From contig BSQZ01000018.1 in the NCBI GenBank assembly GCA_033239005.1, forward strand, positions 4,275,536 to 4,339,535: 64,000 nt of DNA. The letters are read 5' to 3'. Made by a program: the position numbers and the translations under genes. Below are positions 49,791-62,807 of this stretch, piece after piece. Numbering within the stretch: position 1 is the first letter of the stretch; each line of letters begins with the position of its first letter. Under the pieces are notes generated by a model. That model had not been told where the DNA came from. It saw only the letters and a program-made list of their open reading frames with translations, and made no database searches. Source of the stretch: Lamellibrachia satsuma (taxonomy: Eukaryota > Annelida > Polychaeta > Sabellida > Siboglinidae).

Positions 49791-50209
49791 GCCAACAGCT
49801 CGAAGGTTGAGAAAATACGTTCCATATTTGTGCCGAGTGTGCACCAATTTGTTTCTGAAGAGTAGCGTTCTATATTGATTACTTCTCAAACAACGTAAGT
49901 TCGGGATCCACGAACCACACTGACGTTCATATACGACATGTACGAAAAAGAGAACAAGGCGCAGCTTTCCACACGTATTATGCTTATGCGTTAATTGAAT
50001 AATCATGTTTTATGGGATCTAATGCTAATCCAAATGTATGTCATTTATTCTGATATATCTCACTACGTCCACGCCAACACGTGGTTTTTGGAAATGCTAT
50101 ATTCTGCATATATGTCGTAAGCTGCGTTGATAATTGCATTTCCAATTATAAAATGCATTGTATACTTTCAGTTGTTACAATGGATCCTGTCGCTGCCGTC
50201 TATGTATTG
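49791..50209. other. downstream region of copy E
   Basis: AT-rich presumed 3' UTR and intergenic sequence; nothing recognised. Confidence 0.4.
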
Positions 50210-50443
50210 TCAATGCATTCCGTCGGCGCTCAGGTGGTCGCACTGGCCGATACATATGTTGGCGATCTTGTGACAGTTGATGATACCGTAGACGTTAGAC
50301 GGATATAACGCCGGTAATTTATGATCACACTCGATCATCTCAAGCACGCAACTTGCCCTGCAGGCGTCAAACTTATGGTCGACGGAAACCGTCATGTCGG
50401 ACTGACGGTCGTTCGCTAGCACGCTTCCCACGACAAAGACGAG
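50210..50443 (-). CDS. hairpin gene E, exon 2: secreted six-cysteine protein
   Basis: It opens after TCATGTCCTACAG. With the micro-exon at 51230 it gives 82 aa: signal peptide MKVFL + LVFVVGSVLA, spacer NDRQSDMTVSVDHKFDA, then C-RAS-C-VLEMIE-C, a 17-residue linker DHKLPALYPSNVYGIIN, C-HKIANI-C-IGQ-C and a short tail. All six Cys and both mirror spacings hold although the rest is strongly diverged from C and D, so the Cys frame is what is conserved. The intron is 772 bp. This is the rightmost copy, and its promoter abuts the 15-bp array. Confidence 0.85.
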   Translation of the reverse strand, partial: LVFVVGSVLANDRQSDMTVSVDHKFDACRASCVLEMIECDHKLPALYPSNVYGIINCHKIANICIGQCDHLSADGMH

Positions 50444-51215
50444 CTGTAGGACATGATAATAACATTGTAGATGCCAAATGATTGGTCTCATGAGGCACAA
50501 AAACACAAACGTCCGTATACACTCGGACATGCACACATTGTTACGTCAAACAAACGCTTCCGTCATTTCAAGTCAAATCGGTTTAAGACCACGAAGACAC
50601 TGCGTATCCCCGGTTTTCTTGGCGAAGTTAGTGACAATTTAAGGGGGAAAATTTGTCCTCGGTATGCGATGTCATCATATCGCACCTTAGCTCCCCATGC
50701 AACAAGAGCGCCATTGTGTGATTGAAATATTGTCTAGGCTTCGAACGGATACAGTCTAACCGCAGTTATCGATGTTTGCGTGATGTGGCGCCACCGTTGA
50801 TGATCTCAATAGAACCAGGATTCAGTTACCACTTTTCATTGTTACGCTTCTGATCCGGTTTGGCCGGAATTTGGATAACCAATCGATTTGAATGTCATAA
50901 TAACTGATTTCAATTGTATTGATACAATATACACAGTAAGATAAAGCTGATTTAATAGTTATCACTATGTTCGTTTTGTTTGACGTATCACTGCAAAACT
51001 AAATTGCAGATTTAAATATATAAAATAGCAGATTTAAATATATAAAGTCATGTCAATAAACGAAAGATAATAATAACAATAATAATGATTATTACTATCA
51101 TTATTACTACAGAAAGCAAGTTACACTTATGTAATATAATATATCTTCGGAAAATAATAACTGTGGATCAATTATTTGATTGATCTGCTGAGAAATGTTA
51201 AAATAATACACTTAC
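50444..51215. other. intron of hairpin gene E
   Basis: AT-rich in its right half; no repeat or mobile element recognised. Confidence 0.6.
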
Positions 51216-51230
51216 CAGAAATACCTTCAT
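51216..51230 (-). CDS. hairpin gene E, exon 1 micro-exon
   Basis: ATGAAGGTATTTCTG followed by the strong donor GTAAGTG on minus encodes MKVFL in phase 0. Same length and phase as the first exons of A, B, C and D. Confidence 0.82.
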
Positions 51231-51297
51231 AGTATCACACCTTCAGATGTTTGATGAATGAATACAGTATGTGTGATTACTGAAACAAAATATTCAC

Positions 51298-51305
51298 TAT
51301 ATATA
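51298..51305 (-). promoter_or_regulatory. TATA-like box of hairpin gene E
   Basis: TATATATA lies 68-75 bases upstream of the ATG and immediately beside the first unit of the 15-bp array. Confidence 0.45.
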
Positions 51306-51308
51306 CAC

Positions 51309-53020
51309 TAGTCTTGTTACCACTAGTCTTGTTACCACTAGCCTTGTTACCACTAGTCTTGTTACCACTAGCCTTGTTACCACTAGCCTTGTTACCACTA
51401 GTCTTGTTACCACTAGTCTTGTTACCACTAGCCTTGTTGCCACTAGTCTTGTTGCCACTAGTCTTGTTACCACTAGCCTTGTTACCACTAGCCTTGTTGC
51501 CACTAGCCTTGTTACCACTAACCTTGTTACCAATAGTCTTGTTACCACTATTCTTGTTACCACTAGCCTTGTTGCCACTAGCCTTGTTACCACTAGCCTT
51601 GTTACCACTAGCCTTGTTACCACTAGTCTTGTTACCACTAGCCTTGTTACCAATAGCCTTGTTACCACTAGCCTTGTTACCAATAGCCTTGTTACCACTA
51701 GTCTTGTTACCACTAGTCTTGTTACCACTAGCCTTGTTACCACTAGTCTTGTTACCACTAGCCTTGTTACCACTAGCCTTGTTACCACTAGTCTTGTTAC
51801 CACTAGTCTTGTTACCACTAGCCTTGTTACCACTAGTCTTGTTACCACTAGTCTTGTTACCACTAGTCTTGTTACCACTAGCCTTGTTACCACTAGCCTT
51901 GTTACCACTAGCCTTGTTACCACTAGCCTTGTTACCACTAGTCTTGTTACCACTAGCCTTGTTACCACTAGTCTTGTTACCACTAGCCTTGTTACCACTA
52001 GTCTTGTTACCACTAGCCTTGTTACCACTAGCCTTGTTACCACTAGTCTTGTTACCACTAGCCTTGTTACCACTAGCCTTGTTACCACTAGCCTTGTTAC
52101 CACTAGCCTTGTTACCACTAGCCTTGTTACCACTAGTCTTGTTACCACTAGTCTTGTTACCACTAGTCTTGTTACCACTAGCCTTGTTACCACTAGCCTT
52201 GTTACCACTAGCCTTGTTACCACTAGCCTTGTTACCACTAGCCTTGTTACCACTAGCCTTGTTGCCACTAGCCTTGTTGCCACTAGTCTTGTTACCACTA
52301 GCCTTGTTACCACTAGCCTTGTTGCCACTAGCCTTGTTACCACTAACCTTGTTACCAATAGTCTTGTTACCACTATTCTTGTTACCACTAGCCTTGTTGC
52401 CACTAGCCTTGTTACCACTAGCCTTGTTACCACTAGCCTTGTTACCACTAGTCTTGTTACCACTAGCCTTGTTACCAATAGCCTTGTTACCACTAGCCTT
52501 GTTACCAATAGCCTTGTTACCACTAGTCTTGTTACCACTAGCCTTGTTACCACTAGTCTTGTTACCACTAGTCTTGTTACCACTAGCCTTGTTACCACTA
52601 GCCTTGTTACCACTAGCCTTGTTACCACTAGCCTTGTTACCACTAGTCTTGTTACCACTAGCCTTGTTACCACTAGTCTTGTTACCACTAGTCTTGTTAC
52701 CACTAGTCTTGTTACCAATAGTCTTGTTACCACTAGTCTTGTTACCACTAGCCTTGTTACCAATAGTCTTGTTACCACTAGTCTTGTTACCACTAGCCTT
52801 GTTACCACTAGCCTTGTTACCAATAGTCTTGTTACCACTAGTCTTGTTACCACTAGCCTTGTTACCACTAGCCTTGTTACCACTAGCCTTGTTACCACTA
52901 GTCTTGTTACCACTAGTCTTGTTACCACTAGTCTTGTTACCACTAGTCTTGTTACCACTAGCCTTGTTACCACTAGTCTTGTTACCACTAGTCTTGTTAC
53001 CACTAGTCTTGTTACCACTT
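51309..53020. repeat. 15-bp minisatellite, about 114 copies, with 825-bp higher-order repeat
   Basis: Units read ACTAGYCTTGTTACC. Rare variants (ACTAACC, CAATAGTC, ACTATTC, TTGCC) appear in the same order near 51517-51550 and 52342-52375, exactly 825 bp (55 units) apart. Stop-free in several frames; the 573-581-aa repeat peptides are artefacts. Confidence 0.97.
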
Positions 53021-54335
53021 ACGCTTACTTTTGTGAAGAGAGTCTGGATAAGAGTTTGACCTCAAATGAGAAGAGAGTCTGGCCTCAAATGCGCGGTCTC
53101 AGTGTTACCCACCCTCACCACTCCATTTTGTGTAGGCCAAGAGGAAAAACATTTGTTGGTTTGGTTTTTGGTGCTTTATTTGCTGTTACGCCGCGTCGAG
53201 GGACTCTTTGTATGTTTCGCCGTGGAGGGACTCTATGTATGTTACACTCGTTCGCCGGACGCAGCTTGTTGGCAGAGGCGCTACCTCGGGCAGACTCGCG
53301 TCTAATTCTTTCCTTATTTCGCTTGTTTCCTGCCACATCGAGAAGCACCGACGGGATTCGAGAAAGTGACATCTGTCCTTCTTCCACGCCCAACTTTTGT
53401 TGAGTTAATAATACGAATCATTGGTCAGTAATAGTGCATTATTAGGAGTGAGTTATCGTAGGTGTAAAGGAGCATGGTGATGCACTGTGGGGGGAGTTAG
53501 CGTAGAATGCGGAGCTGTGTGGGGTTCACGACCGTACAACTCCATAAACTCGACTTGTTATTAAAATGATACGAATGATGTAGTCACGAGAACGTCATAA
53601 GACATGCACCACCCCATCAAAAAGATAGAAATGAAAACAACTATCTTAATTAAGTAGCGGCTAGAAACATGCAAAGCTTACTTACAGTTACGAGGCACAA
53701 CCAGTTCACGGTGACACTGACACGATGTAGGCTCCCCAAATTTAACTAAACTTACGTAAGCTGGTGAGTGTCGCTACTAGAAGCTGAGTACCACTTGATT
53801 GTAATTTATTTATGGACTATAACCAGTTACTCAAACGTTCAGGGTCTAACACGGATTGTTCTATTTCGTGCAACTCATATATTCCCCCGCCCGATGGCCA
53901 TGTTAAAGTTGAAACGATCGTATCACGCATGTAATTAATTCATATGTTGTTTTCTCATATGACGAATATTGTTTCCATCCCATTTTCTTTTACCTTCTTC
54001 GTTTTCTTTCCACCATTTAACAATATTTAACAACATTTGACAATATTTAACGGTATTAACGATGTTTAACAATATTTAGCAATATTAACAATATCTAATA
54101 ATATTTAACAATATCTAACAATATTGTCATCCATAGCAAAATACCCAGATGGCAAGTGGACAAGGAAGTTATTGGGTTATCGAGAGTAAACAGTTTTTTT
54201 CATCGATGTGTTTTCTTTCTGAGATATATTTCAGTTTTGTTGTTAAAACATGTTCACGTTGCTACCATTTTATACAATTTAATTTGTTGTCCTTTGTGAG
54301 AATGAGTGCTTTCTGATATCTACGCTGATCATTCA
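53021..54335. other. intergenic with dispersed repeat pieces
   Basis: 53069-53141 is a copy of the element at 230-345. 54010-54125 is an AACAATATTTAACA-type low-complexity tract. 54141-54190 matches the first bases of the window. No gene is supported. Confidence 0.5.
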
Positions 54336-54540
54336 CTATCGTTTCTTTGCGTCCTGTAGTTCTACTATTTTTCTTAAGTGAAAAATAACATTTCTACCAA
54401 TAATATGTTCATACGCATTCCATATCAAATTCGTCAAAAATTCAATTTGGTCTCCTCTTAACCTCTTAGTCTGTAGGGTTGTTGCATCACATTTTTCATA
54501 AATACGGTCTCGCAGTTCTGGAATCATTTCAGTTGTTGAT
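54336..54540 (-). mobile_element. LINE carboxy-terminal fragment
   Basis: On minus, TTLQTKRLRGDQIEFLTNLI followed by YEHIIGRNVIFHLRKI resembles the RRLRGDxIExFK..xNIDRxxFF block after the reverse transcriptase of CR1/Jockey-type elements. It is short and broken. Confidence 0.5.
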
Positions 54541-55320
54541 AAATACCAGGCTCTTGTGTCTTCTTTTCCAGTGACCATACATACCCAGCTTTCCTATCTG
54601 GATGGAACATAGCAGGGATTATTATATAAATTGAGTTTGGACACAAACAGCATGGCCATATCCTATTGGCAAGTGCAGGAATATATGTAGGCGAATATAT
54701 TTACATTTGGTGAAACACACCATGACAGGATCCGCCCATGTCCTGGGTTACGCCCGGCAGTAAGATCCAGGACTAGTTCGGCGAGAATAAAAAATACCCG
54801 AAGCGTGCAACGTACTTCATTCTCCACAAGCTCATAACCAACTTGCACTATATACGAAGGCACCTGAGAGAGTTGAGACTAGTTCCACGTGTGCTGTCTG
54901 AGATGCATTTTGAACGTAATATTGCATGACTACATACCAAATACAGATATACTCCAAACATTCCAAACTTCACGGCGTCGATGCCATCATTAAGAAGGCG
55001 TAATTCCGTTGATCTGGTCACCTGATAATAATTAATTTCAATGTTGTCTTCAAGACATGGAACTTACGCAATTTAATAGATTCGAAGCAATTGATTTGTT
55101 AACGCTTTATTGTTTACTGTGGCGCGCACTACTTGAATATAATTCGGCCTGTAATATGTATACGACATCAAGCATTCTGATTGGTCGCAGAAAGAAGTAA
55201 ATGCGAAATTATGAACGACTTGCGGTCGGCAATAAAGTAGGAAACACATTTACATAACATTAGTTCAAACGAATTACGACAATATACATTATAATGAGCC
55301 TGGGAGAAGTTGTAGGCGTC
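54541..55320. other. intergenic, nothing recognised
   Basis: No supported features. Confidence 0.45.
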
Positions 55321-55380
55321 GTAGTACGTCGTAGTACGTCGTAGTACGTCGTAGTACGTCGTAGTACGTCGTAGTACGTA
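55321..55380. repeat. 10-bp tandem repeat, 6 copies
   Basis: GTAGTACGTC units, nearly perfect. Confidence 0.95.
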
Positions 55381-56305
55381 CTATGATAAACAAATATTTT
55401 TTTAGTTTAATTCTACATATCCACATTGTACAACATTTTATTTGGATTGTCATATACAATATGTTTCCCTTTCCACTTGGTCAACATCAGTGTGTACTCA
55501 GTGTGTACTCAGTGTATACTCAGTGTATACTCTGTGTATTCTGTCTGTATGCGATATTTCGCAATCGCTGATGCACTTGTTAAAGGTGTTGTGACAGGAG
55601 ACACAGCTGTGGTCGAAAGATGGATAGACAGACTGATGAGAGGTTTACATCGCGCTGCACCTTCTCGTGCAAGCAGCGCTGCTAGCGGACGACGTACTGC
55701 GACGTTGGCCCGACGACGGGAGCCGATGTCATAGCGACAGAGACGAAGAGCTATAGAACATACAGTCATGTTCATTGAAGTAAAACCACTACAAATAAAC
55801 AACGTTTGTGTCCAACGATGCATTGTGCATTGCTTGCGTTTTCTTTCAAACCATAGTGCTGGCTGATGCACCAACACTATTGCAAGTTGATGCTTGCAAG
55901 CTGTTATGATGAGTAATCTCTTAGTAGGTTACTAATCGTAAAAAACCTATTCATCATTTGCTTGAGAAACAAATTAATATTATTCATATTTTAATGAGCA
56001 ATATATAATCTGTAAGTTTTTACGACTAGATGCTGTCCAAAGGCAATGCTTATTGTAACCTGGGTAAGCATAGATAGTTCTACGTTTTGCGTAATGGAAT
56101 TCGGCCGGTTTGATAAACCAACAGAGAGAATGTTAAAATATTAGATTAGTGTAACCGATGAGGCCAACTTGGCCGGTGAGATATCAATAGCGTTGACATA
56201 CTTCTGAACCAATTTGGGTCGAAATGCAAAAACAAAACGACTAACGGGTACATGCTGTTGTGCCACTCAATGCAGGTCCTGAAACCGCAGTCGTTAAATA
56301 ACAGT
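55381..56305. other. intergenic; one weak open frame at 55551-55734
   Basis: A plus frame starting MRYFAIADALVKGVVTGD is followed by an Arg/Ser/Ala-rich stretch in a GC-richer patch. No splice borders or homology are recognised. An AGTGTGTACTC repeat occurs at 55490-55535. Confidence 0.3.
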
Positions 56306-56362
56306 ATCATCTTAGTATCATCTTAGTATCATCTTAGTATTATCTTAGTATCATCTTAGTAT
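56306..56362. repeat. 13-bp tandem repeat, 5 copies
   Basis: AGTATCATCTT units with minor changes. Confidence 0.88.
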
Positions 56363-56518
56363 TTTCGGCAGCGATTCAAATAGCTGTAGAATCAGCGACT
56401 CGCGCAAACCCAAGGAACGTTACGTCGTTTGTTTACTTGATGAATTCAATTTTATCCGTTGTATTTCTTTTACTTCGCATCTTTGTGTAAAACAAAATAT
56501 CATATCCTGATCCAAAAT

Positions 56519-57265
<747 letters not shown>

Positions 57266-57631
57266 TTGCATACATGTATTTCCCCCATTCTCTTTTGTTT
57301 AAGACCTTTGTCTCGTTAATGATTTACATGTCACTACCGTCCGAAGGATTTTGATGTAAAGACTATTTTATGATCACACACATACCATCTGCGTCACCTG
57401 TGTGTATCGAATAACACGCAAGTCGGCCTACAGTGTGTTGTCCGTGTCAGACCACGCCACATCCCATCATAAAGTAATCATCTCGTGCACATCGAGTGCA
57501 ACAACAAAGCAGACACAAACAGGATCCTGGAGTAAATCACACTGCCGCGTGTATACACTGTCGATGCTTAGGCACACTGAGGGTGTGTTCACAGTTGGCC
57601 ACATTTACCTGCTCGTACAAAGCGTATTAAG
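57266..57631. other. intergenic, nothing recognised
   Basis: No supported features. Confidence 0.4.
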
Positions 57632-57812
57632 GGGGAGGGAGGGGAGATGGGGAGGGAGGGGAAGGAGGGGAGGGAGGGGAGATGGGGAGGGAGGGGAAGG
57701 AGGGGAGGGAGGGGAGATAGGGGAGGGAGGGGAGATGGGGAGGGAGGGGAAGGAGGGGAGGGAGGGGAGATAGGGGAGGGAGGGGAGATGGGGAGGGAGG
57801 GGAAGGAGGGGA
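57632..57812. repeat. purine-only G-rich tract (GGGAGG)n
   Basis: About 180 bases of G and A almost without pyrimidines (only single T in GAT), with over 20 runs of three or more G. Units of about 39-54 bp (GGGGAGATGGGGAGGGAGGG) are repeated. Confidence 0.95.
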
Positions 57813-58660
57813 TAACGAACATATCCCTAACAATTTAAGTGGAATATTTTCCGGACATCTCGATGAGTGGTCGTATTCCGAAAATCTGAACAAGTAAAAC
57901 GTCCAGAAATCATTAAATTGTCTCAACTACATTGGCTGCCAAACCCACAGTACGGAGAGTCTGCTCAAACAAGGCATCTATATAAATATCACTGTAAATC
58001 TCGATGAGTCACACAACGGAGTTTGGAGCACTACTTCTAGCTCGATTGCCTCTTTAACTGGACTTGTTAACCTGTGCGTGCGAACAGCTAATATTGAAGT
58101 GAATTATCTAGTCAACATATGTGTTGTTATCATTTCTGCACTTCCACAAAACTGAGCAGCACAGTGAAGACGATTGGGTGCCCCCGTAACTTAGAAATGT
58201 TAAAATATTTTATTTTTAAATATGACTCAGACAATTTGGCTAGAAAGACAATTTCATTGTTGAAAGCTCTACTGAATTTGATTAAATTATCTTACGACGA
58301 TTCCAATTCAAAATGCTATCAGTTGTGGCTGTAACTGTGGGACAAAGAAGAACCAGTGTTAAGATTCATCTTGTGGATATCCACTCACGACAAGCAAAAC
58401 AGAGGAAAATAAAGAAAACCATACATCAAACTAATCTGTGAAAAGTTTGATGTCGAAGTGACTGGCCTTCCATCCGTAATGAACAACCGACTTCTATCGA
58501 AACGACTGTCAATGATCCGGCCCCGCCCGGCCAAAGATGATGACGCTGACAATGATGGAAGATGACAGATTTTTTTATATGAATATAAGCTTTCATCTCG
58601 ATCAGTCTAGACAGACAGACAGATGAAACCTGACCAGTGATAACGTTTGGGCTTCCAACA
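57813..58660. other. intergenic upstream of the phosphatase-like gene
   Basis: A plus open frame at 58119-58334 has no recognisable homology. Nothing else. Confidence 0.4.
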
Positions 58661-58668
58661 TTACGTCA
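58661..58668 (+). promoter_or_regulatory. CRE/ATF-like site TTACGTCA upstream of the phosphatase-like gene
   Basis: TTACGTCA lies 58-65 bases before the ATG at 58726. Only the motif is seen; use is inferred. Confidence 0.3.
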
Positions 58669-58725
58669 CTCGATGCGGGGACATATTACCGGAATCTCGC
58701 GTGTGTTGTCAGTAAACCGCTCGCA

Positions 58726-58902
58726 ATGTTCGCGCCGTTCTCTAGCGCGCTTCTTCTAGCGGTCCTGTGCGTGGTCCAGGCCGACTTCGGTGACTTCCCG
58801 TCGCCGAAGTGTTGGTGGGCGAAGCGCATCAGTGCCGTGTTGTTCACGGCCGGACGACTGACGGACAGACAGATCAAGTACGCTGCTGATGGCGGTTTCA
58901 AG
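58726..58902 (+). CDS. secreted DUF442/phosphatase-like protein, exon 1
   Basis: The ATG opens a clear signal peptide, MFAPFSSALLLAVLCVVQA, with cleavage before DFGDFP. Then come PSPKCWWAKRISAVLFTAGR and LTDRQIKYAADGGFK, the start of a domain like the DUF442 (beta-lactamase-hydrolase-like phosphatase, dual-specificity-phosphatase fold) family, where the usual text is about a Gly-x-(Leu/Pro)-x-x-(Gln/Asp) strand followed by an AAxxGFKT helix-turn. The exon ends in phase 0 at TTCAAG|GTTGGT. In the window the gene has five exons (58726-58902, 59495-59628, 60647-60845, 61713-61847, 62808-62987), about 275 residues, and continues past the right edge. Its product should be extracellular or lumenal. 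Confidence 0.8.
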
Positions 58903-58981
58903 GTTGGTTGTTCCGCCGTCTTCGATTAAATAATTATTTCTTATTTTGTGCCAGTAGTTATGTTGATTTGCGTGTAATAAG

Positions 58982-59406
<425 letters not shown>

Positions 59407-59494
59407 CTGTGTGCGTGTTCAGGTGCAACTAATATATATCGCTCGAGCTAAACCTTGACCATGGTATTTCTACCGAACCCTTTGTCATTTGTAG

Positions 59495-59628
59495 ACCCTC
59501 ATATCGTTGACCTACTATCACAGAAGCGGGCGGGTGATGGGTGAGGTGGTGCCCTCTACCGCTGTCAGTCGGCACATCGCCGTTGACTTGGCTGGCGTCC
59601 ACTTCGTGTCGTTGCCGTGCAATGGCAG
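59495..59628 (+). CDS. secreted DUF442/phosphatase-like protein, exon 2
   Basis: After TTTGTCATTTGTAG the exon reads TLISLTYYHRSGRVMGEVVP then AVSRHIAVDLAGVHFVSLPC and NG plus two bases. GFK|TLISL rebuilds the conserved GFKTxIxL strand, and AGVHFVSLP matches the xGxxYxxxP strand before the catalytic loop. Phase 0 in, phase 2 out. Confidence 0.8.
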
Positions 59629-60646
59629 GTTCGTTGTAAATACAGTCGCGGCCATTACTGCTAACTGTTAAATATAACAATGAGACGGTTTCGGCTGCAT
59701 ATCAAGAAATGAGACAATATTACATTTTACATGTGATGTTAAAACTCTCAGGTAGGAATTGATTGAGGGAAAAATCATGAGACCATTTTGGCAAAAACTA
59801 TATAACTGAACTTTAACGAAAACTTTGAGTTAGACAAGTACGGCAGGAAAACCTGCGCTGTCTAACACTTGATTCGTAATCAACATTTATCTGACAGCGA
59901 TGAAGCACAAGCAGACCCTGCCGAGCATTGTTTCGTTTATTCACCTTTTTCGTTAGGTCATTTCATTTCCTAGGTATTTATTGTTCGTGAACAATTCATG
60001 CGTTTGTTCTGGTTCAACCATTTCCTGTTGTTTACTCTGCTACAAATAGATTTAACAAGATTGCCACCCAAGGCAGAACACCTGGACGTCAAGTGGACAA
60101 TGAAGCCATCGGCTCATCGAGTGTTACATTAAAGCAAGCCATCGGCTCATCGAGTGTAACATTAAAGCAAGCCATCGGCTCATCAAGTGTAACATTAAAG
60201 CTTCATCATCGGTTCCATTTTTTCGCTCGTTAATTTCAGACTCATTTCGCTACAAAAACTGATCTAGTATACACTACGACATGCTAGCTCGTTTGTGCAG
60301 ATGTGTTTTGTTTCTGACCGGGTCCGTTGCAAAATCGTGGAAAAAGACAAAAGTGGCCTCGTCGCTAACTACTAAAATATAAGGATATACACACTTTCTC
60401 AAATTACCCGATCTAAGGATCAAAGTAAATTTTTTCGATTAATTAAACAAAAGTACGAACTATTTTATTAAACTGACTACTTAAACTGTTCGCATATTAC
60501 AGATTTGAACATCAACGAAGCTGATTCGCGATGGGTAAATCAGTTAAGGAGGGCGTTTCAAGGCATTAGAGAAATATACTAACAGTACACCGTCTGACGA
60601 AAAGTAGTCATACATTATAAATATATTCGGTTACCGAACCTTTCAG
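59629..60646. other. intron 2, with 33-bp repeat and LINE 3' UTR piece
   Basis: 60081-60125 matches the dispersed repeat at position 1. 60090-60200 holds three copies of a 33-bp unit (CATCGGCTCATCGAGTGTAA). 60240-60330 (ACATGCTAGCTCGTTTGTGC) and 60490-60575 match the 3' UTR of the LINE copies at 44.3 and 48.9 kb, minus orientation. Confidence 0.6.
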
Positions 60647-60845
60647 GTCACTGCTTCAATGGATCAATGATTTCTCCGGCATCGTCGAAGCGGCACAGCC
60701 ACCTGTCCTCGTGTACGACAGAGTCGGTAAAGTTGCAAGCTTCCTCGCGCTGGCGCACCTGGCGAAAAAGACGGGAATGAACAATCAAGAAGTACTCGAC
60801 AGGGGCGCTGCTCTCGGCTATAGCTTCTCTAGGCGCACATTTCAG
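60647..60845 (+). CDS. secreted DUF442/phosphatase-like protein, exon 3, catalytic loop altered
   Basis: The exon opens after CGAACCTTTCAG. SLLQWINDFSGIVEAAQPP leads to VLVYDRVGKVASFLALAHLA, at the place where active members have a P-loop of the form HC-x-x-G-x-R. Here Tyr-Asp stand for His-Cys (Asp at about residue 128) and the Arg is Val. Only the Gly is kept, so Cys-based catalysis should be impossible. The helix LAKKTGMNNQEVLDRGAALGY after the loop is well preserved, so the fold seems maintained. Ends TTTCAG|GTACGT, phase 0. Confidence 0.8.
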
Positions 60846-61712
60846 GTACGTCATCGATTGGCTGCCAATGGGTCGATTGTAAGTTTTTGTGTGTTATGTC
60901 TACACAATACCTATTGTTTTTCATAGTTTTATTAAATGTTGTGTGATTTGCCAAAATACCATGGAATAGTGAAAATACGAATAGTTGCAAGCTGACTGTA
61001 TTTGAATATTCTGTTGCTAGGTAACTCACGCCTCGGCCGTTATGTTCCACCTTTAATTTGCCCCCTGGCCATTAACGCGCGATCACGTACCCGTCACTTA
61101 CCTCAGTTTGTGCACGGAGTTTTTGTCCGTTCCATTCCCTAACAAACGTATTGCCTAACAGAGACATAATTCTACGTATTTTGACATTCGATGCGAAATA
61201 AAAATTTCCATTCAGAAAAGTGCAAGAAAAGAGCACATCATAGCCTGAACAAATGCCGTCAGACCGCTATGAATGACTACAACAACACGGACTCCATTGC
61301 ATACCTCAATGTTATCTATTGCAGCATTGAATCCAGTCAATATCACATGCCCATGTCGTTGTTTCCTTCAAATCAACGTCACTGGAAATGAAACGCTGCT
61401 TAGCTGTGACGTGTTTGTGTTTTTTGTAATTGGCAATTTAAGTTAATTTACCAGGAGTAAGTGACCAGGGGTATGTGACTATGGGTAAGTGACCAGGGCA
61501 AATGACAGCGGGTAAACGAACGCAGGTTAATTGACCGAGGGATAAGTGATATCATACCCAACGTGTTATTTGCGAATGCCGTGGCAGGTTATTTGTTGTC
61601 GCCTGTTTAGACATTGCACGAATCCGTAGTGCTGCAACCGCAGGGCAATACCCTGATTGTTTGCTAAATATGTCAGCACTAAATGACGGGTGCATTAAAC
61701 TACCATCCACAG

Positions 61713-61847
61713 AGAACACTCGCCCGTGTGACTGGGAGTAGGAAGGCTGGCAAGGCGCCCAAGTTAGCCGTGTCTCTGCCAAGATGGACCAAGTTGTGGG
61801 CTCTCAAACCTGTGTACAAGAACTGGTACGTCTCCGGACAGTTGCAG
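61713..61847 (+). CDS. secreted DUF442/phosphatase-like protein, exon 4 (linker and start of second domain)
   Basis: After ACTACCATCCACAG: RTLARVTGSRKAGKAPKLAV (basic linker), SLPRWTKLWALKPVYKNWYV and SGQLQ, then donor GTGAGT. NWYVSGQLQ is the entry strand of a second DUF442-like domain (compare VLFTAGRLT in exon 1). 45 codons, phase 0 on both sides. Confidence 0.78.
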
Positions 61848-61859
61848 GTGAGTCAATAG

Positions 61860-62118
61860 CAACGACATCGACGACAACAGCAGCAACAACAACAACAACG
61901 AAGATAATGGTTGTTGCAACAACATGATCATTACCACCACCACTAAAAAAAGAAAAAAACAACGACATAAACAGCAACATCAAAGCCACAAGCAACAACA
62001 GAAGCGACACAAACAACAACACCAATGGTACAAACAACACCACCAATGGTACAAACAACAACACCAACGGCATAAGCAACACAAACAACTACAACGACAC
62101 AAACAACAACACCAGTAG
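61860..62118. repeat. (CAA)-rich low-complexity tract
   Basis: Mixed ACAACA, AACGACA and CACCAATGGTACAAACAACA units beginning 13 bases after the exon 4 donor. Confidence 0.85.
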
Positions 62119-62807
62119 TAATAATGACGATGCAAATGTGTAAAACTTAGACGATTGTATTAACGAAATTATATAGTAGTAAATATTCAACTCGCTTCTT
62201 TCTTATTAAAACAATTGATATTTTACAGTAATGTGTCAATAAAAATCGTGGGATTAACATGTTGGGTATTTGTCAACTACCAGAACATTGTTGATATGTT
62301 GTTGGATGATCTAGAAAAATACTGTTAATTTTAATAATTAAAAATAAAATAATCTAATAAATAATTTCGCAATACTGTAACCGCTTTAACATATCGTGTT
62401 ATTTTTTGCGTGAGGAATATAAAATAATGTTAATGCTGCATGTGTTTAAAACAGATTCCTCAACTGATTTAACCTTACAACTTTAATGGTTACAAATCCG
62501 GTTCACTGGTCATAAATCCGGTTCATTGGTGTCAAAAGATGTAGTGTGTGAATAGTTTATGTAACATCCGCAGTCTATTTAATAAAAAATTACTAATTTT
62601 GTTCCAAAATGGTAAACACTGTGTGGGTCAATGCTGAATATGAGCGTGACCTCCATCCTCTCGCCGATCACATGACAAAGTTAAAAAATTTCACTAAGGT
62701 AAGGAAAAAATATTTCAGCATTTTGTCGTCTTTCCTGTCGTCTTTCCTAATTTAAAACCATTCCCGTGTAAATAACACCACAACGGTGTTGACTTCATTG
62801 TACTCAG
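62119..62807. other. rest of intron 4
   Basis: AT-rich. 62640-62700 (TCTCGCCGATCACATGACAA) matches the LINE 3' region near 48740. Nothing else. Confidence 0.5.

Noticed and set aside
48926..49810. 268- and 294-residue repeat proteins
   Set aside because: They are products of the 54-bp minisatellite, equally open on both strands.
51297..53059. Proteins of over 570 residues (LLPLA or VTRLV repeats)
   Set aside because: These are translations of a perfect 15-bp minisatellite, open in several frames on both strands because the unit is a multiple of 3.
54663..54863. Minus open frame with hydrophobic stretch
   Set aside because: No homology, splice borders or start context.
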